Below are positions 16,802 through 25,620 of a stretch of DNA of 64,000 bases, in pieces. Location: assembly GCA_017454355.1 (NCBI GenBank), contig JAFTDD010000084.1:1-64000 (forward strand), given 5' to 3'. The DNA is from Muribaculaceae bacterium. Its GTDB lineage: Bacteria; Bacteroidota; Bacteroidia; Bacteroidales; Muribaculaceae. The notes under the pieces are model-generated. The model did no database searches and had not been told where the DNA came from. It saw only the letters and a program-made list of their open reading frames with translations. Every line of letters begins with the position of its first letter. Position 1 is the first letter of the stretch. Made by a program: the position numbers and the translations under genes.

Positions 16802-19255
16802 TTAGAGGTCAACGATGGTTATGCCGGCTCCGCCCAGTCTGACGTCTTCATCATGATAACGCCTGACCGACGATAACGATTGCAGATAATTGCGAATAAC
16901 TTCACGCAACACACCATTGCCGGTACCATGCAATATCCTCACTCGTTTGGCGTCAAACTGCACGGCATCATCGATAAAATAAGTCACGGCTTGCAATGCC
17001 TCGTCTGCTCGCATGCCTCTCACGTCTATCTCGGGCTTGAATGCCAACTGCCGCTCGCGGATATCGTCAAGTGTGGACTGCGACACCGATGACCGTTTTG
17101 CCGCATCTGTCGGTTTTCGACCGGTGCGCTCAACACGCGTTGCCTCAATGCGCAATCTCATCGCGCCGACGCTGAGGGTCACGTATTTCTCATCGGCACT
17201 AATCACCGTGCCAACGCTATTGCCGCCTTTAATTATAACACTATCGCCGGGGTGTAGAGGGCCGGCGGGAACTTCTTCATGATGGCGCTTTTTGGCTCGC
17301 TTGGGTTTGTTGATAGGTTTAAGCGGCTCCAATGGTAACACCGTTGAACCGTCATTAGGATCCTGCTCGGCGAGTCGTTGCTTGAACTCTTCCAACTCGG
17401 CGCGTATGGCGCGGGTGCGTTCGCGCTCGGCCTGCGTCTCTTTAATTTCCTTGATTGTGTGTTCAACTTGAGCGTTGCTGCTCTCGAGCAATGCTCGCGC
17501 TTCGGTTCGCGCTTGGTTCAATATCTCCCGCTTGCTGGCGGCTAACTCCTCAAGCCGACTGTTGTAACGCTCCGCAATCTCGTCAATTTGCTTCTCCTTG
17601 CGGCGAATGTCATCGCGCTTTTGCTCCCAGTAGCGTCGGTCGCGCACTATGTCGAGCAGATACCGGTCCATGTTGATATAGTCACTGCCAACCAGCGCCT
17701 CTGCCGCTTGCAACACATCGCCGGGCAAACCGATGCCGCGAGCAATCTCAATGGCAAATGAACTGCCGGGGTATCCAATCTGCAGCCTGAATAACGGCTT
17801 CATGCGGCCACGGTCAAATAGCATCGCTCCGTTAACCAACCCGTCAGTTTCGTCGGCCAACTGCTTGAGATTGTGATAGTGAGTTGTGATTACTCCCAGC
17901 ACTCCAGCCTGTGCAAGCCGCATGAGAATTGCCTGGGCAATCGCCGCTCCAATCTGTGGCTCGGTACCGCTACCGAACTCATCTATCAGGGCCAGAGTGT
18001 GTGAGTTCCCGTGTGACAGCAATAACTTCATGTTGCGCAGATGAGAACTATAGGTGCTCAGGTCATCCTCAATGCTCTGCTGGTCGCCAATGTCAATAAA
18101 GATGTTGTCAAAAATGCCAACGTGACTGTTGCTGTGCAGTGGCGGTAACAAGCCACACTGCGCCATATATTGCACGACACCAACTGTTTTGAGACACACA
18201 CTCTTTCCGCCGGCATTCGGACCGCTAATGACAATGATACGCTGCTCGTTGTCCAGACGGATGTCAAGTGGCACAACTTCCTTGCCATGCTGTCGCAACG
18301 ATATGAGTAAAGTCGGGTGAATGGCATGATACCATTCGGCCATCGGCTCATTGTGCAACGTTGGCATCTCTCCACCGACATCCTGGGCAAACCGTGCTTT
18401 GGCGCGGATAAAATCGAATACGCCCAATGTGTCAAGATTGTCAAGCAGTGCTGGAACATGAGGCCGGAGCGTATCGGCTAACTCTGTGAGAATGCGCACA
18501 ATCTCGCGGTCAATTTCAACCTCTGTCTCACGAATGCGGTTGTTTGCCTCCACGATCTCCTCCGGCTCGATAAAGACGGTTTTGCCGGTGGCGCTTTGGT
18601 CGTGAACGATGCCGCGCACCCGTCGCTTATTGGCTGCCGCCACGGGCAGGACAAGGCGACCGTCGCGCATAGTTGGTTGCGCGTCTCCTTCCAGGACACC
18701 CGTGCTTCTGGCCTGCGCAATCACGCGCCGCATCAGGCCGGCGATTGAGGCCATCGTGTGAGCCAATGTCGCACGAAGTTCCTGCAGCAACGGTGATGCG
18801 TTGTCTCTAACATTGCCTTGACGGTCAATCACCCGCGCGATGGCGCGACGGACATCGTCCTCAGGGTCAAGACGCGATGAGAGGCTCGCGAGGCGTTTCA
18901 GTTGCTGAGCGTAATCGTGTGAAGGGTTAAAGAAGGCTTTGAGTTTCTCGATGCCGGCGAGTTGCCGTTGCAATTGGTTCAAATGTTCAGCATTGAACAA
19001 GGTCCCCGGTGCTTGTATCTCTTTCAGCGGTTGGCGCAGGTCAAACAGGCTCTCGAGCGGCAGGTCGCGACCGGTTGCCTCAATGGAAAGCATCTCGGCT
19101 GTCTGCTCAAGTCGACGCGCCACCGTCTCATAATCGGTTGAGAAAGCCATACGGTGGCAACACTCAACTCCCAACGGGCTGTCGCAATGAGTCAGTAGTT
19201 CGCGGCGTATTGTGTCAAAGCCAATCTTATTCTCAAAATTTTCGGGATAAATCAT
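16802..19255 (-). CDS. mutS2: Endonuclease MutS2
   Basis: MutS paralogue acting in recombination control or ribosome rescue, depending on the species studied; it is not part of classical mismatch repair. The 817-residue protein has the MutS core and clamp regions, Walker A GPNAGGKSVCLK, the acidic Walker B region ALIDEFGSGTEP, a long charged coiled coil (about residues 500-630) and a C-terminal Smr nuclease domain (VRGMRADEALQAV, then ILHGTGNGVLR). The ATG at 19255 overlaps the stop of the serine hydrolase gene as ATGA; an upstream in-frame extension is not homologous. Confidence 0.95.
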   Translation of the reverse strand: MIYPENFENKIGFDTIRRELLTHCDSPLGVECCHRMAFSTDYETVARRLEQTAEMLSIEATGRDLPLESLFDLRQPLKEIQAPGTLFNAEHLNQLQRQLAGIEKLKAFFNPSHDYAQQLKRLASLSSRLDPEDDVRRAIARVIDRQGNVRDNASPLLQELRATLAHTMASIAGLMRRVIAQARSTGVLEGDAQPTMRDGRLVLPVAAANKRRVRGIVHDQSATGKTVFIEPEEIVEANNRIRETEVEIDREIVRILTELADTLRPHVPALLDNLDTLGVFDFIRAKARFAQDVGGEMPTLHNEPMAEWYHAIHPTLLISLRQHGKEVVPLDIRLDNEQRIIVISGPNAGGKSVCLKTVGVVQYMAQCGLLPPLHSNSHVGIFDNIFIDIGDQQSIEDDLSTYSSHLRNMKLLLSHGNSHTLALIDEFGSGTEPQIGAAIAQAILMRLAQAGVLGVITTHYHNLKQLADETDGLVNGAMLFDRGRMKPLFRLQIGYPGSSFAIEIARGIGLPGDVLQAAEALVGSDYINMDRYLLDIVRDRRYWEQKRDDIRRKEKQIDEIAERYNSRLEELAASKREILNQARTEARALLESSNAQVEHTIKEIKETQAERERTRAIRAELEEFKQRLAEQDPNDGSTVLPLEPLKPINKPKRAKKRHHEEVPAGPLHPGDSVIIKGGNSVGTVISADEKYVTLSVGAMRLRIEATRVERTGRKPTDAAKRSSVSQSTLDDIRERQLAFKPEIDVRGMRADEALQAVTYFIDDAVQFDAKRVRILHGTGNGVLREVIRNYLQSLSSVRRYHDEDVRLGGAGITIVDL

Positions 19256-20448
19256 CGTTTTAAATAATTGTTGCCCACTCCGAGTGTTTGCCACACACGG
19301 TTGACGATGGCCATACGGTCAATGTCGTTGCGAGTGGAGAAGAATAGTAGCACCAGGTCGCGTTCAGGTACCTTGCCGGCATATATCGTGAAACCGCCAT
19401 TGTCACCGGTGTGATAGATAATCTGTGGCTGGCCGGGCGACTGTTGGATAAAGAAACCGTAACCGTAACTCGCATTTGGCTGATAGCCGTAATTAGCGTC
19501 AGGCTGAATGTCAATGCGGGGTGTATAGGCTTCACGGAGCATTGAGTCGGCTAACACTTTACCATTAGACAAGGCTTGCTCCCATCGCAAGAAGTCCCTC
19601 ACGGACGTGTAAAGGCCGCCATCGGCTTTTGTAGCAAAAAAAGTCTCTTCGCCATAGTCAAACTCCTCATACCGGCCCAAACTGTCGTTCCATGCGTATC
19701 CGTGTGCCATATCGGCGATTTGTTTGCCGGCTTCAAAATATGTCGTTCGAGACATTGAGGCCTTGTCAAACACGTTACGTTGCATATAGTCATCAAACTT
19801 CTCGCCGGTCACGCGTTCCACAATCTGATAAATCAGTTGGAACGTTGGATTGATGTACTCATAACGTGTGCCCGGCTCAAAATTCAACGTGTCAAGGTTA
19901 ATCATATAGCCTACTGACGGCACGTCAGTGGCGTGTAGCACAAAGTCGCGGTCATCACGCGGACGGGCGTCGGGAATACCGCTTGTGTGGCTCAATATAT
20001 GCCGCAGCGTAATGCGTTTGTAGAATGTGGCCTTAAATTCAGGAAAAAACTTACTAAGCGGATCGTCAAGCGACAGTCGTCCTTCACTGGCCAATTGCAG
20101 CAGAGCCACCGCGGCAAATTGTTTTGACACAGAGGCAATACAGAAGTTTGTGCTATCACACACCGGCCTCTTTGTTTCCAAATCGGCCAGACCAAAATAG
20201 CGCTCATAAATCGTTTGACCATGGCTGGTAATAACAACGGCGGCACCGGGCTCGGCCGCGTTGTCATATACCTCCTCAAAAACAGAATCAATCTCTGAAC
20301 GTTGCTCATCGCTCAATCCGCCAACTTGTCCGCACGAACTGCAAAATAGCAGAACGATTGTTAACCATGCCGCGCGCCCACGCGCCGGCCCCCAAAAATC
20401 TGTTAACCATGCCGCGCGCCCACGCGCCGGCCCCCAAAAATCTACCAT
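19252..20448 (-). CDS. Serine hydrolase lipoprotein of the beta-lactamase class C / PBP4* family
   Basis: A 398-residue exported hydrolase. The catalytic Ser-x-x-Lys is SVSK in FCIASVSKQF, the second motif is the YIN of YEYINPTF, and the third is HTG in YHTGDNGGF. Such enzymes include D-Ala-D-Ala peptidases and esterases; the substrate is unknown. The N-terminus is unusual: residues 3-30 are two copies of DFWGPARGRAAWLT, encoded by two tandem 42-bp family B repeats, followed by a hydrophobic stretch and a probable lipobox ending SSC. No other in-frame ATG precedes the signal region. The stop overlaps the mutS2 start. Confidence 0.88.
   Translation of the reverse strand: MVDFWGPARGRAAWLTDFWGPARGRAAWLTIVLLFCSSCGQVGGLSDEQRSEIDSVFEEVYDNAAEPGAAVVITSHGQTIYERYFGLADLETKRPVCDSTNFCIASVSKQFAAVALLQLASEGRLSLDDPLSKFFPEFKATFYKRITLRHILSHTSGIPDARPRDDRDFVLHATDVPSVGYMINLDTLNFEPGTRYEYINPTFQLIYQIVERVTGEKFDDYMQRNVFDKASMSRTTYFEAGKQIADMAHGYAWNDSLGRYEEFDYGEETFFATKADGGLYTSVRDFLRWEQALSNGKVLADSMLREAYTPRIDIQPDANYGYQPNASYGYGFFIQQSPGQPQIIYHTGDNGGFTIYAGKVPERDLVLLFFSTRNDIDRMAIVNRVWQTLGVGNNYLKR
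20360..20443. repeat. Family B repeat, two perfect tandem 42-bp copies
   Basis: Units 20360-20401 and 20402-20443 are identical. The plus strand of each starts GTTAACCATGCCGCGCGCCC, as in the single intergenic copy near 32291. A period of 42 is divisible by three, so gain or loss of a unit keeps the serine hydrolase reading frame. Confidence 0.92.
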
Positions 20449-20465
20449 AACAAAAAAATTAAAAA

Positions 20466-21383
20466 TTATCGTTTAAGACGGGCGGGCACAGCCCCGCCCA
20501 CAACGGCTGTCAAAAAGTCGTCGTCGGGCAAATCCCATGGGAGCCATTTGATGGCGTGCCCACGTCGCTCCATACCTCGCCACCATGTCATCTGCCGCTT
20601 GGCAAACTGATGGATAGCCGTTTCAAGACGGCGGAACATCTCATCAAAAGACAACTCCCCTATCACGTGCATCGTCACAAACTTATACTCGAGACCATAA
20701 TACATAAGGTCATCCGGTGAAATGCCACTGTCCAAGAGGTTCCTCACCTCATCAATCATGCCGGCATCGAGGCGCGAACGCAGGCGGCGAGTGATACGCT
20801 CACGGCGCGTGTCACGGTCTATCTCAATGCCAATCACCATGATGTCTTGTCGCGGATGTGGCTGTGTGAGAGCGTGCTCGTCGGGGTGCTTGTGATAGTG
20901 AATAGCAATCTCAAGGGCACGCGTGGCACGGGCCACAGTGTCAATGTCGCTATTGTTGCGTAGCGTCTTGTAGCCGCGCAACATCGCCGTGAGTTCCTCC
21001 AAACTTTTACCCGATAGTTCAGCGCGCAACACTTCGTTGCGCGGCACCGGTGGCAACTGAATGCCATTGAGCACAGCCTCGACATACATTCCCGTACCTC
21101 CACACAACACCTCCGGCACACCGCGTGACGCCAAGTCGGCACGCACTGCCCCATAGTCTCGAATATACTCGTAGAGGTTATATTTGTAACCTGCCGGACA
21201 GATGTCTATCAAGTGATATGGCACATCGCCGTACTCATCCAAGTCCTTGCCGGTGCCAATATCCATGCCGCGGTAAACCTGACGCGAGTCCGCGCTCACC
21301 ACTTCCCCGCCGATAGCCCGTGCCAGCGCCACAGCTCGGCCTGTCTTGCCGCACGCAGTCGGCCCTACAATCGCGTAATTCAT
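20466..21383 (-). CDS. miaA: tRNA dimethylallyltransferase
   Basis: Adds the dimethylallyl group of DMAPP to A37 of tRNAs reading UNN codons. The 305-residue protein has the P-loop GPTACGKTG, the SADSRQVYRGMDIGTGK segment, the GGTGMYVEAVLNG motif and the C-terminal FAKRQMTWWRGMERRG region. The last residues (about VVGGAVPARLKR) are encoded by a family A hairpin repeat, so the natural C-terminus has been replaced or extended by repeat DNA. The catalytic core is unaffected. The serine hydrolase gene follows after 17 bases. Confidence 0.96.
   Translation of the reverse strand: MNYAIVGPTACGKTGRAVALARAIGGEVVSADSRQVYRGMDIGTGKDLDEYGDVPYHLIDICPAGYKYNLYEYIRDYGAVRADLASRGVPEVLCGGTGMYVEAVLNGIQLPPVPRNEVLRAELSGKSLEELTAMLRGYKTLRNNSDIDTVARATRALEIAIHYHKHPDEHALTQPHPRQDIMVIGIEIDRDTRRERITRRLRSRLDAGMIDEVRNLLDSGISPDDLMYYGLEYKFVTMHVIGELSFDEMFRRLETAIHQFAKRQMTWWRGMERRGHAIKWLPWDLPDDDFLTAVVGGAVPARLKR
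20470..20504 (+). repeat. Family A hairpin repeat, copy 2, inside the miaA 3' end
   Basis: GGGCGGGCACAGCCCCGCCC lies at 20480-20499, with the left flank CGTTTAAG matching the CGTTCAAG of other copies. The repeat runs antiparallel to miaA and encodes its last dozen residues and stop region. Confidence 0.8.
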
Positions 21384-21390
21384 AAATCAT

Positions 21391-21423
21391 CGTTCAAGAC
21401 AGACGGGCACCGCCCCGTCTGCC
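21391..21423 (+). repeat. Family A hairpin repeat, copy 3
   Basis: CGTTCAAG followed by AGACGGGCACCGCCCCGTCT, a hairpin of AGACGGG with CCCGTCT. It lies between the miaA start and the end of the next upstream gene. Both arms carry compensating changes (AGAC/GTCT) relative to copy 1, which supports conservation of the stem. Confidence 0.85.
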
Positions 21424-21435
21424 AAAATATCTCTA

Positions 21436-21473
21436 TTAACGTTCACCATGACGCGCGCCCTCGCGCCGGCCAA
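21436..21473. repeat. Family B repeat, copy 4, inside the 3' end of an exported-protein gene
   Basis: Plus-strand CACCATGACGCGCGCCCTCG and following matches the other family B copies. Read on the minus strand it encodes the last residues and the stop of the 21436-21999 gene. Confidence 0.8.
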
Positions 21474-21999
21474 GTGTTGACTCGCTTGAGACAAATTCAA
21501 GTTCAAATCCGTCGTCAATCCAATGATAGACTTCGGTCACAATTTCACCGCTCATGGTAACATAAGTGGATGTAATCAATTGTCGCTCTTTGTCTATCTC
21601 CGGCTCGGCAATGTTGCAATAGTCTTTCACATGGTAGAACGACTGATTGAACCTGTTCCATACCCATGCGTGATACCTCGGCTCGCCGCGTTCCGTGCCG
21701 ATATATACTTGCAGGTCAGGGCATCCGTCGAAGTTGATGTCGTTTTGCAACACTTCGTTGTCTTTTAGCCATAATTCTGGAGCCATCGGCATGCACAACA
21801 GTAGGCTGTCGCCAATGCGCACATGCTCGCACGTGGCGTCGGCCCACACGTTGAGGTACATCGCATGGCCATCATCTCCCGGAAGATACTCAAGATGAAT
21901 AGTATAGTCTTCACGGTCAGGCTGATCGTAACCCGCACAAACCGTCAACGTCCCGATCATCGCTAACACCCAAATGAAGATTAATCTAAAATTGCTCAT
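21436..21999 (-). CDS. Exported protein of unknown function
   Basis: A 187-residue protein with an N-terminal signal peptide (MSNFRLIFIWVLAMIGTLTVCAG) and a soluble body containing an acidic NDINFDGCPDLQVYIG stretch resembling calcium-binding FG-GAP-like loops found in similar Bacteroidales proteins. No enzyme motif is seen. The ATG at 21999 is chosen because the more upstream GTG lies in the promoter. The last 12 or so residues (LGRREGARHGER) are encoded by a family B repeat and are unlikely to belong to the ancestral protein. Confidence 0.7.
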   Translation of the reverse strand: MSNFRLIFIWVLAMIGTLTVCAGYDQPDREDYTIHLEYLPGDDGHAMYLNVWADATCEHVRIGDSLLLCMPMAPELWLKDNEVLQNDINFDGCPDLQVYIGTERGEPRYHAWVWNRFNQSFYHVKDYCNIAEPEIDKERQLITSTYVTMSGEIVTEVYHWIDDGFELEFVSSESTLGRREGARHGER

Positions 22000-22016
22000 A
22001 ACTCCATAATTTTCCA

Positions 22017-22046
22017 CAAAATTACAAAAAAATACTCACCCACAAA
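22017..22046 (-). promoter_or_regulatory. Promoter of the exported-protein gene
   Basis: On the minus strand TTTG (plus-strand CAAA, 22043-22046) and TAATTTTG (plus-strand CAAAATTA, 22017-22024) are 18 bases apart. The start would be near 22010, about 11 bases ahead of the ATG at 21999. Confidence 0.65.
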
Positions 22047-22167
22047 AGGATAAAATATCATCTGCCGCAAATTACCGTCTTTGCAAAGATTGGCCCTGCC
22101 TCACGTCAGATGACAGATTGCCATTGTCAACCGACAAAAACCTCGCTATTTTACCCTTATAGGTATA

Positions 22168-22232
22168 CTCAATCCCTGGCCATCCACCTGTCCCGCTTAC
22201 GCGGGATCAGTGTGGATTGGACAGGGATTGAG
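22168..22232. repeat. Long composite hairpin downstream of the LRR gene
   Basis: CTCAATCCCTG at 22168-22178 is perfectly complementary to CAGGGATTGAG at 22222-22232. Inside it TCCAC/GTGGA and CCCGC/GCGGG (around TTAC) can extend the structure. No T-run follows on either strand, so it is not a clear terminator. Confidence 0.6.
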
Positions 22233-22295
22233 ATATATAGAGATATTGATTGGCGTGCGGCGACTAACTTAATCCCGGCAACGCGTTATCTTCAA

Positions 22296-25200
22296 TTACT
22301 TGGCGAGAATGGCTGTCAGGATTGTGTTCACGTCACCAACGTCAACATTATTGTCGTTGTTGACATCATAGGCGGCATCGTTGTTGCCCTCAAGGATAGA
22401 ACTGAGCACAGCGTTAACATCACCCACATCAACATTGTCATCGTTGTTCACATCACAGATGTCGCGCTCGTCGCCATTGTCGCCGGGATAATCTGTCCAT
22501 TGCCCATTTGGAAGCATTGCCTTCACCTCCCAGTTCTTGGATAATGCGAGGTTGACGGCCTCAACGCTCACGCGGTTGAGTTCCACATCAATAATCGGGT
22601 TGTTGAGCGGCGACAGGTCATTGTCAACACGCATCACCTTGAGGGAGCCTTTGTCGCTTGTGGCGCGTTGCGGCAGGGCATCAATAATGCTTTGTGTCAT
22701 ATCGCGATTCAAGTTGTTAACTTCGATGGTGACATTCTTTAGCGAGGCGGCATTGGCGGGAAGCACGAGTGAAGTGAAACCCTCTCCGTTGTGGTTACAA
22801 ATCACATTCTCGAGCGCTTTGTTGACGCTGAGGTCAAGGCGTGACAACTTGTTGTGGTTGCAAATGAGTTTCTTGAGTGCCGGACATTCTGCCAACTCAA
22901 TCTCAGTCAGGTTGTTGATAGAAACATCTAATGTCTCGAGTTTATCGTTGCCGTCGAGTGTAATTGATGATAGTTTGCCAATATAGTCATAGCGGAAGTC
23001 GCCTGCCACCTTAACGCTTTCCAACTCGGCAAGGCCACTTAGGTCGAGGCTCGTCAGAGGCGAGAGCGTAATATCAATCTTGCGCAGATGTGGGCAGTTC
23101 TTGACGATGAGTTCCTCAAGCAGCGGCAAACTTTCACCCTCGATTGTTTGCAGTCTCTTCAACGACGACAGGTCGATAACCGATACACTATTTTGTCCGA
23201 TATTAAGCGACTCGAGCATCTCGAAATAGCCAATACCGCTGAGGTCGGCAATTTTCTGACTATAGAGATTTAGCGATGTGACAGATGCACGCTCGGTGTC
23301 ACTGAGTTTCGCGTCGGAACCATACTCTTGAGCGAGAAGGAAATTACGGAAAGCCTCGTCCGGGAAATGCTCCTCATCAATAGGGATATACTGCTCGTCC
23401 AAACCGGCAAAGTCGACCCAACCGCCATTAGGAAGCATGGCCCGAACGTGCCAGTTTTTGGCAAGCGCTATATTTACAGCCTCTTTGCTCACTTGATTCT
23501 TCTCAAAGTCCATCGTGGTGGGTTGCATATTATTATCAACGCGCATCACATTAATCACGCCATAATTGACAACATCCATCATGGGTAGCGCTTCCATTAT
23601 TGCCATTGTGACAGCACGACTGAGGTTGTTGCAACGGATTGTGACCGTCTGCAGTTTGGAGGGGTCAGTCGGCATTACAAGTCGGGTGAAACTCTCGCCG
23701 TTATGCTCACAGTTGAACTTAACTAACGCGTTGTTCTCGCTCAAATCGAGTTCGCTCAACGCGCAGTATGAGCAATCCAGTTCTCTTATTGCGGTACAAG
23801 CCGAAATATCCAGAGCAGAGATCGATTTGTTGGAGTAGCATTTAAGCGACGTGAGGTTACTGCAGCCGCTCAAGTCAAGCCCGGCAATATTATTGACTGA
23901 GCAGTCGAGTACCTTCAAGTTAGGACAGCCACTCAGGTCAAGAGCCGTGATTTTGTTATACTTGCAGTGAAGTTCCTCCAGAGCAGTATTATCGCCCATA
24001 ATAATCGTTGATACAAGCCCTTTGGCCGATGATGTGCCATCGATATCAACTTTTATGAGTTTATTGAGGTTTTGCAAATCAAGTTCGGTAATTGAGGTAT
24101 GGCCGGCCTTTAGTTCTTGAAGCGAGGTGCCCACAACCCCCAACCAACTAAACTCAATTTTCTCCAAAGAGAACATCTCGCTGCAGTCAAGTTTCTTAAG
24201 CAGATTGTTCCTGGCAACAAAGAGACTACTCAATTCGTTATTGCCGCAAACGAGTGTTTCCAATTTTGAGTTATTTTGCACATTGAGGAACGAACTCAAC
24301 CGGTTTGACGAGCAATTCAGCGTCACAAGTTCCGGCTGCTTTGACACATCGAGGGTTGTGAGGCTATTGACCTGGCACAGCAGGGTAATGAGCGGTGAGT
24401 TTTCAGGCAAGATGAGCGCCTCGATTTTGTTGCTGGCGCATTGCAGCGACTTCAGTCGCACGTTGGCCGAGAGATCGAGCGCGGTGAGGTTGTTGAAGTT
24501 GCAATTCAGATTCTCAAGTTCAGTGAAGAACGCGATGCCCGTCAGGTCTGCGATGTTTTTAGAGGCTACATCGATGTCGGTCGCGCCGGCAATCTCCCCC
24601 TCTGAGATGCCGTCCGAGCCGAAGCGACCAGTCAGGTAGGTGCGGAAGGCTGCGTCCGGAAAGTTAGTGGCGTCAATCGCGATAATCTTCTCGGTTTTGC
24701 CGGCGTATGGTTCCCACTTGCGAGTTGACTGGTTATAAGCCAGCGGTGTCCACCCTTTGGCCTTGGCCGCTTCCACTTGTGCTACGGTCATCTCATTGCC
24801 CTCATCGGTGGGATAAATCACGCGAAATTCGCATAACGATGTCGCCCCCGAACGCAGGCTATTGACCAACGAGGCCATCTGCGCCGACGCAATCCGGTTC
24901 TTTTGACAATAAATCCTGTTGATTGTTGTGCAAGAACTAAGGTCAAGTTCGGTAATGGCATTGTCGCTGCAGTCCAACCAAGAGAGATTAGCATTGTTGC
25001 TAACGTTCAATTTTGACAGTTTGTTGCCGGAACAATCAAAATACTGCAAGTTGCTGAACGAGGTCACATTAATTGAGGTCAGTTGGTTACCGTAAACATA
25101 AAGCGAACTCAGTTGCGACAGTTTATTGCTAAGGTCCAACGTAGTGAGTGCGTTCCCGCCAACGTTGAGAATTTCCAACTTGGTGAACACATAAAGCCAT

Positions 25201-25493
25201 AGATAACCACTGATGTTGTTATCATTAAGATATAGTCTCTCAAGTTGCCGGAAATAAGTGATGCCTTGAGGATTGGAGATGCCCAGACCGTGCAGGTCAA
25301 GTTCTTTGACGCTCTCGAGTTCGGTAGTGGTGATCACACCGTCACTACCGTAAGATTGCTTCAACAGCCAGTTGCGGAACGCCGCGTCGGGAAACGATGT
25401 CTCATTGATAGTGACATCGGCGCGCACCTGTAACGCCACTGATGACGCGAGCGTGACAAGCACGAGGCAGAAAAGTCGTAATGTCTGTTTCAT
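22296..25493 (-). CDS. Exported leucine-rich-repeat protein with C-terminal dockerin-like domain
   Basis: A 1065-residue protein starting with a signal peptide (MKQTLRLFCLVLVTLASSVA). Three related blocks follow, each opening with an FPDAAFRxxL and GSDG-type segment and continuing into irregular leucine-rich repeats (LDLSxNxxLxxLxC), with a linker such as NWHVRAMLPNGGWVDF closing blocks. The last 55 residues contain two calcium-loop repeats (DVNNDDNVDVGDVN), a dockerin-like pair. It is probably a surface or secreted binding protein; no catalytic domain is seen. An upstream start exists, but only the ATG at 25493 gives a proper signal peptide. Confidence 0.85.
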   Translation of the reverse strand: MKQTLRLFCLVLVTLASSVALQVRADVTINETSFPDAAFRNWLLKQSYGSDGVITTTELESVKELDLHGLGISNPQGITYFRQLERLYLNDNNISGYLWLYVFTKLEILNVGGNALTTLDLSNKLSQLSSLYVYGNQLTSINVTSFSNLQYFDCSGNKLSKLNVSNNANLSWLDCSDNAITELDLSSCTTINRIYCQKNRIASAQMASLVNSLRSGATSLCEFRVIYPTDEGNEMTVAQVEAAKAKGWTPLAYNQSTRKWEPYAGKTEKIIAIDATNFPDAAFRTYLTGRFGSDGISEGEIAGATDIDVASKNIADLTGIAFFTELENLNCNFNNLTALDLSANVRLKSLQCASNKIEALILPENSPLITLLCQVNSLTTLDVSKQPELVTLNCSSNRLSSFLNVQNNSKLETLVCGNNELSSLFVARNNLLKKLDCSEMFSLEKIEFSWLGVVGTSLQELKAGHTSITELDLQNLNKLIKVDIDGTSSAKGLVSTIIMGDNTALEELHCKYNKITALDLSGCPNLKVLDCSVNNIAGLDLSGCSNLTSLKCYSNKSISALDISACTAIRELDCSYCALSELDLSENNALVKFNCEHNGESFTRLVMPTDPSKLQTVTIRCNNLSRAVTMAIMEALPMMDVVNYGVINVMRVDNNMQPTTMDFEKNQVSKEAVNIALAKNWHVRAMLPNGGWVDFAGLDEQYIPIDEEHFPDEAFRNFLLAQEYGSDAKLSDTERASVTSLNLYSQKIADLSGIGYFEMLESLNIGQNSVSVIDLSSLKRLQTIEGESLPLLEELIVKNCPHLRKIDITLSPLTSLDLSGLAELESVKVAGDFRYDYIGKLSSITLDGNDKLETLDVSINNLTEIELAECPALKKLICNHNKLSRLDLSVNKALENVICNHNGEGFTSLVLPANAASLKNVTIEVNNLNRDMTQSIIDALPQRATSDKGSLKVMRVDNDLSPLNNPIIDVELNRVSVEAVNLALSKNWEVKAMLPNGQWTDYPGDNGDERDICDVNNDDNVDVGDVNAVLSSILEGNNDAAYDVNNDNNVDVGDVNTILTAILAK

Positions 25494-25560
25494 ACTGTAT
25501 ATATTATCAGTTAATAATTTCATGTTGCAAAATTCCGAAATTCGACACAAAAAAAATATG

Positions 25561-25593
25561 CACAATCGTGCAATTTATTGCCACAATCGTGCA
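25561..25593. promoter_or_regulatory. Tandem operator-like sites upstream of the LRR gene
   Basis: CACAATCGTGCA occurs twice, at 25561-25572 and 25582-25593, exactly 21 bases apart, two helical turns. Each site is itself partly palindromic (GCAC-AATC-GTGC). The gene for an AraC-type regulator begins its 3' end at 25621. Direct repeats 21 bases apart are the geometry used by AraC-family activators. Confidence 0.55.
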
Positions 25594-25620
25594 TTATCGG
25601 GAGTTTTGGAAAATTTCACT

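Noticed and set aside
24127..24639. Plus-strand frames within the LRR gene
   Set aside because: Antisense to a continuous 1065-residue protein with regular repeats; they arise from repeat-driven composition.
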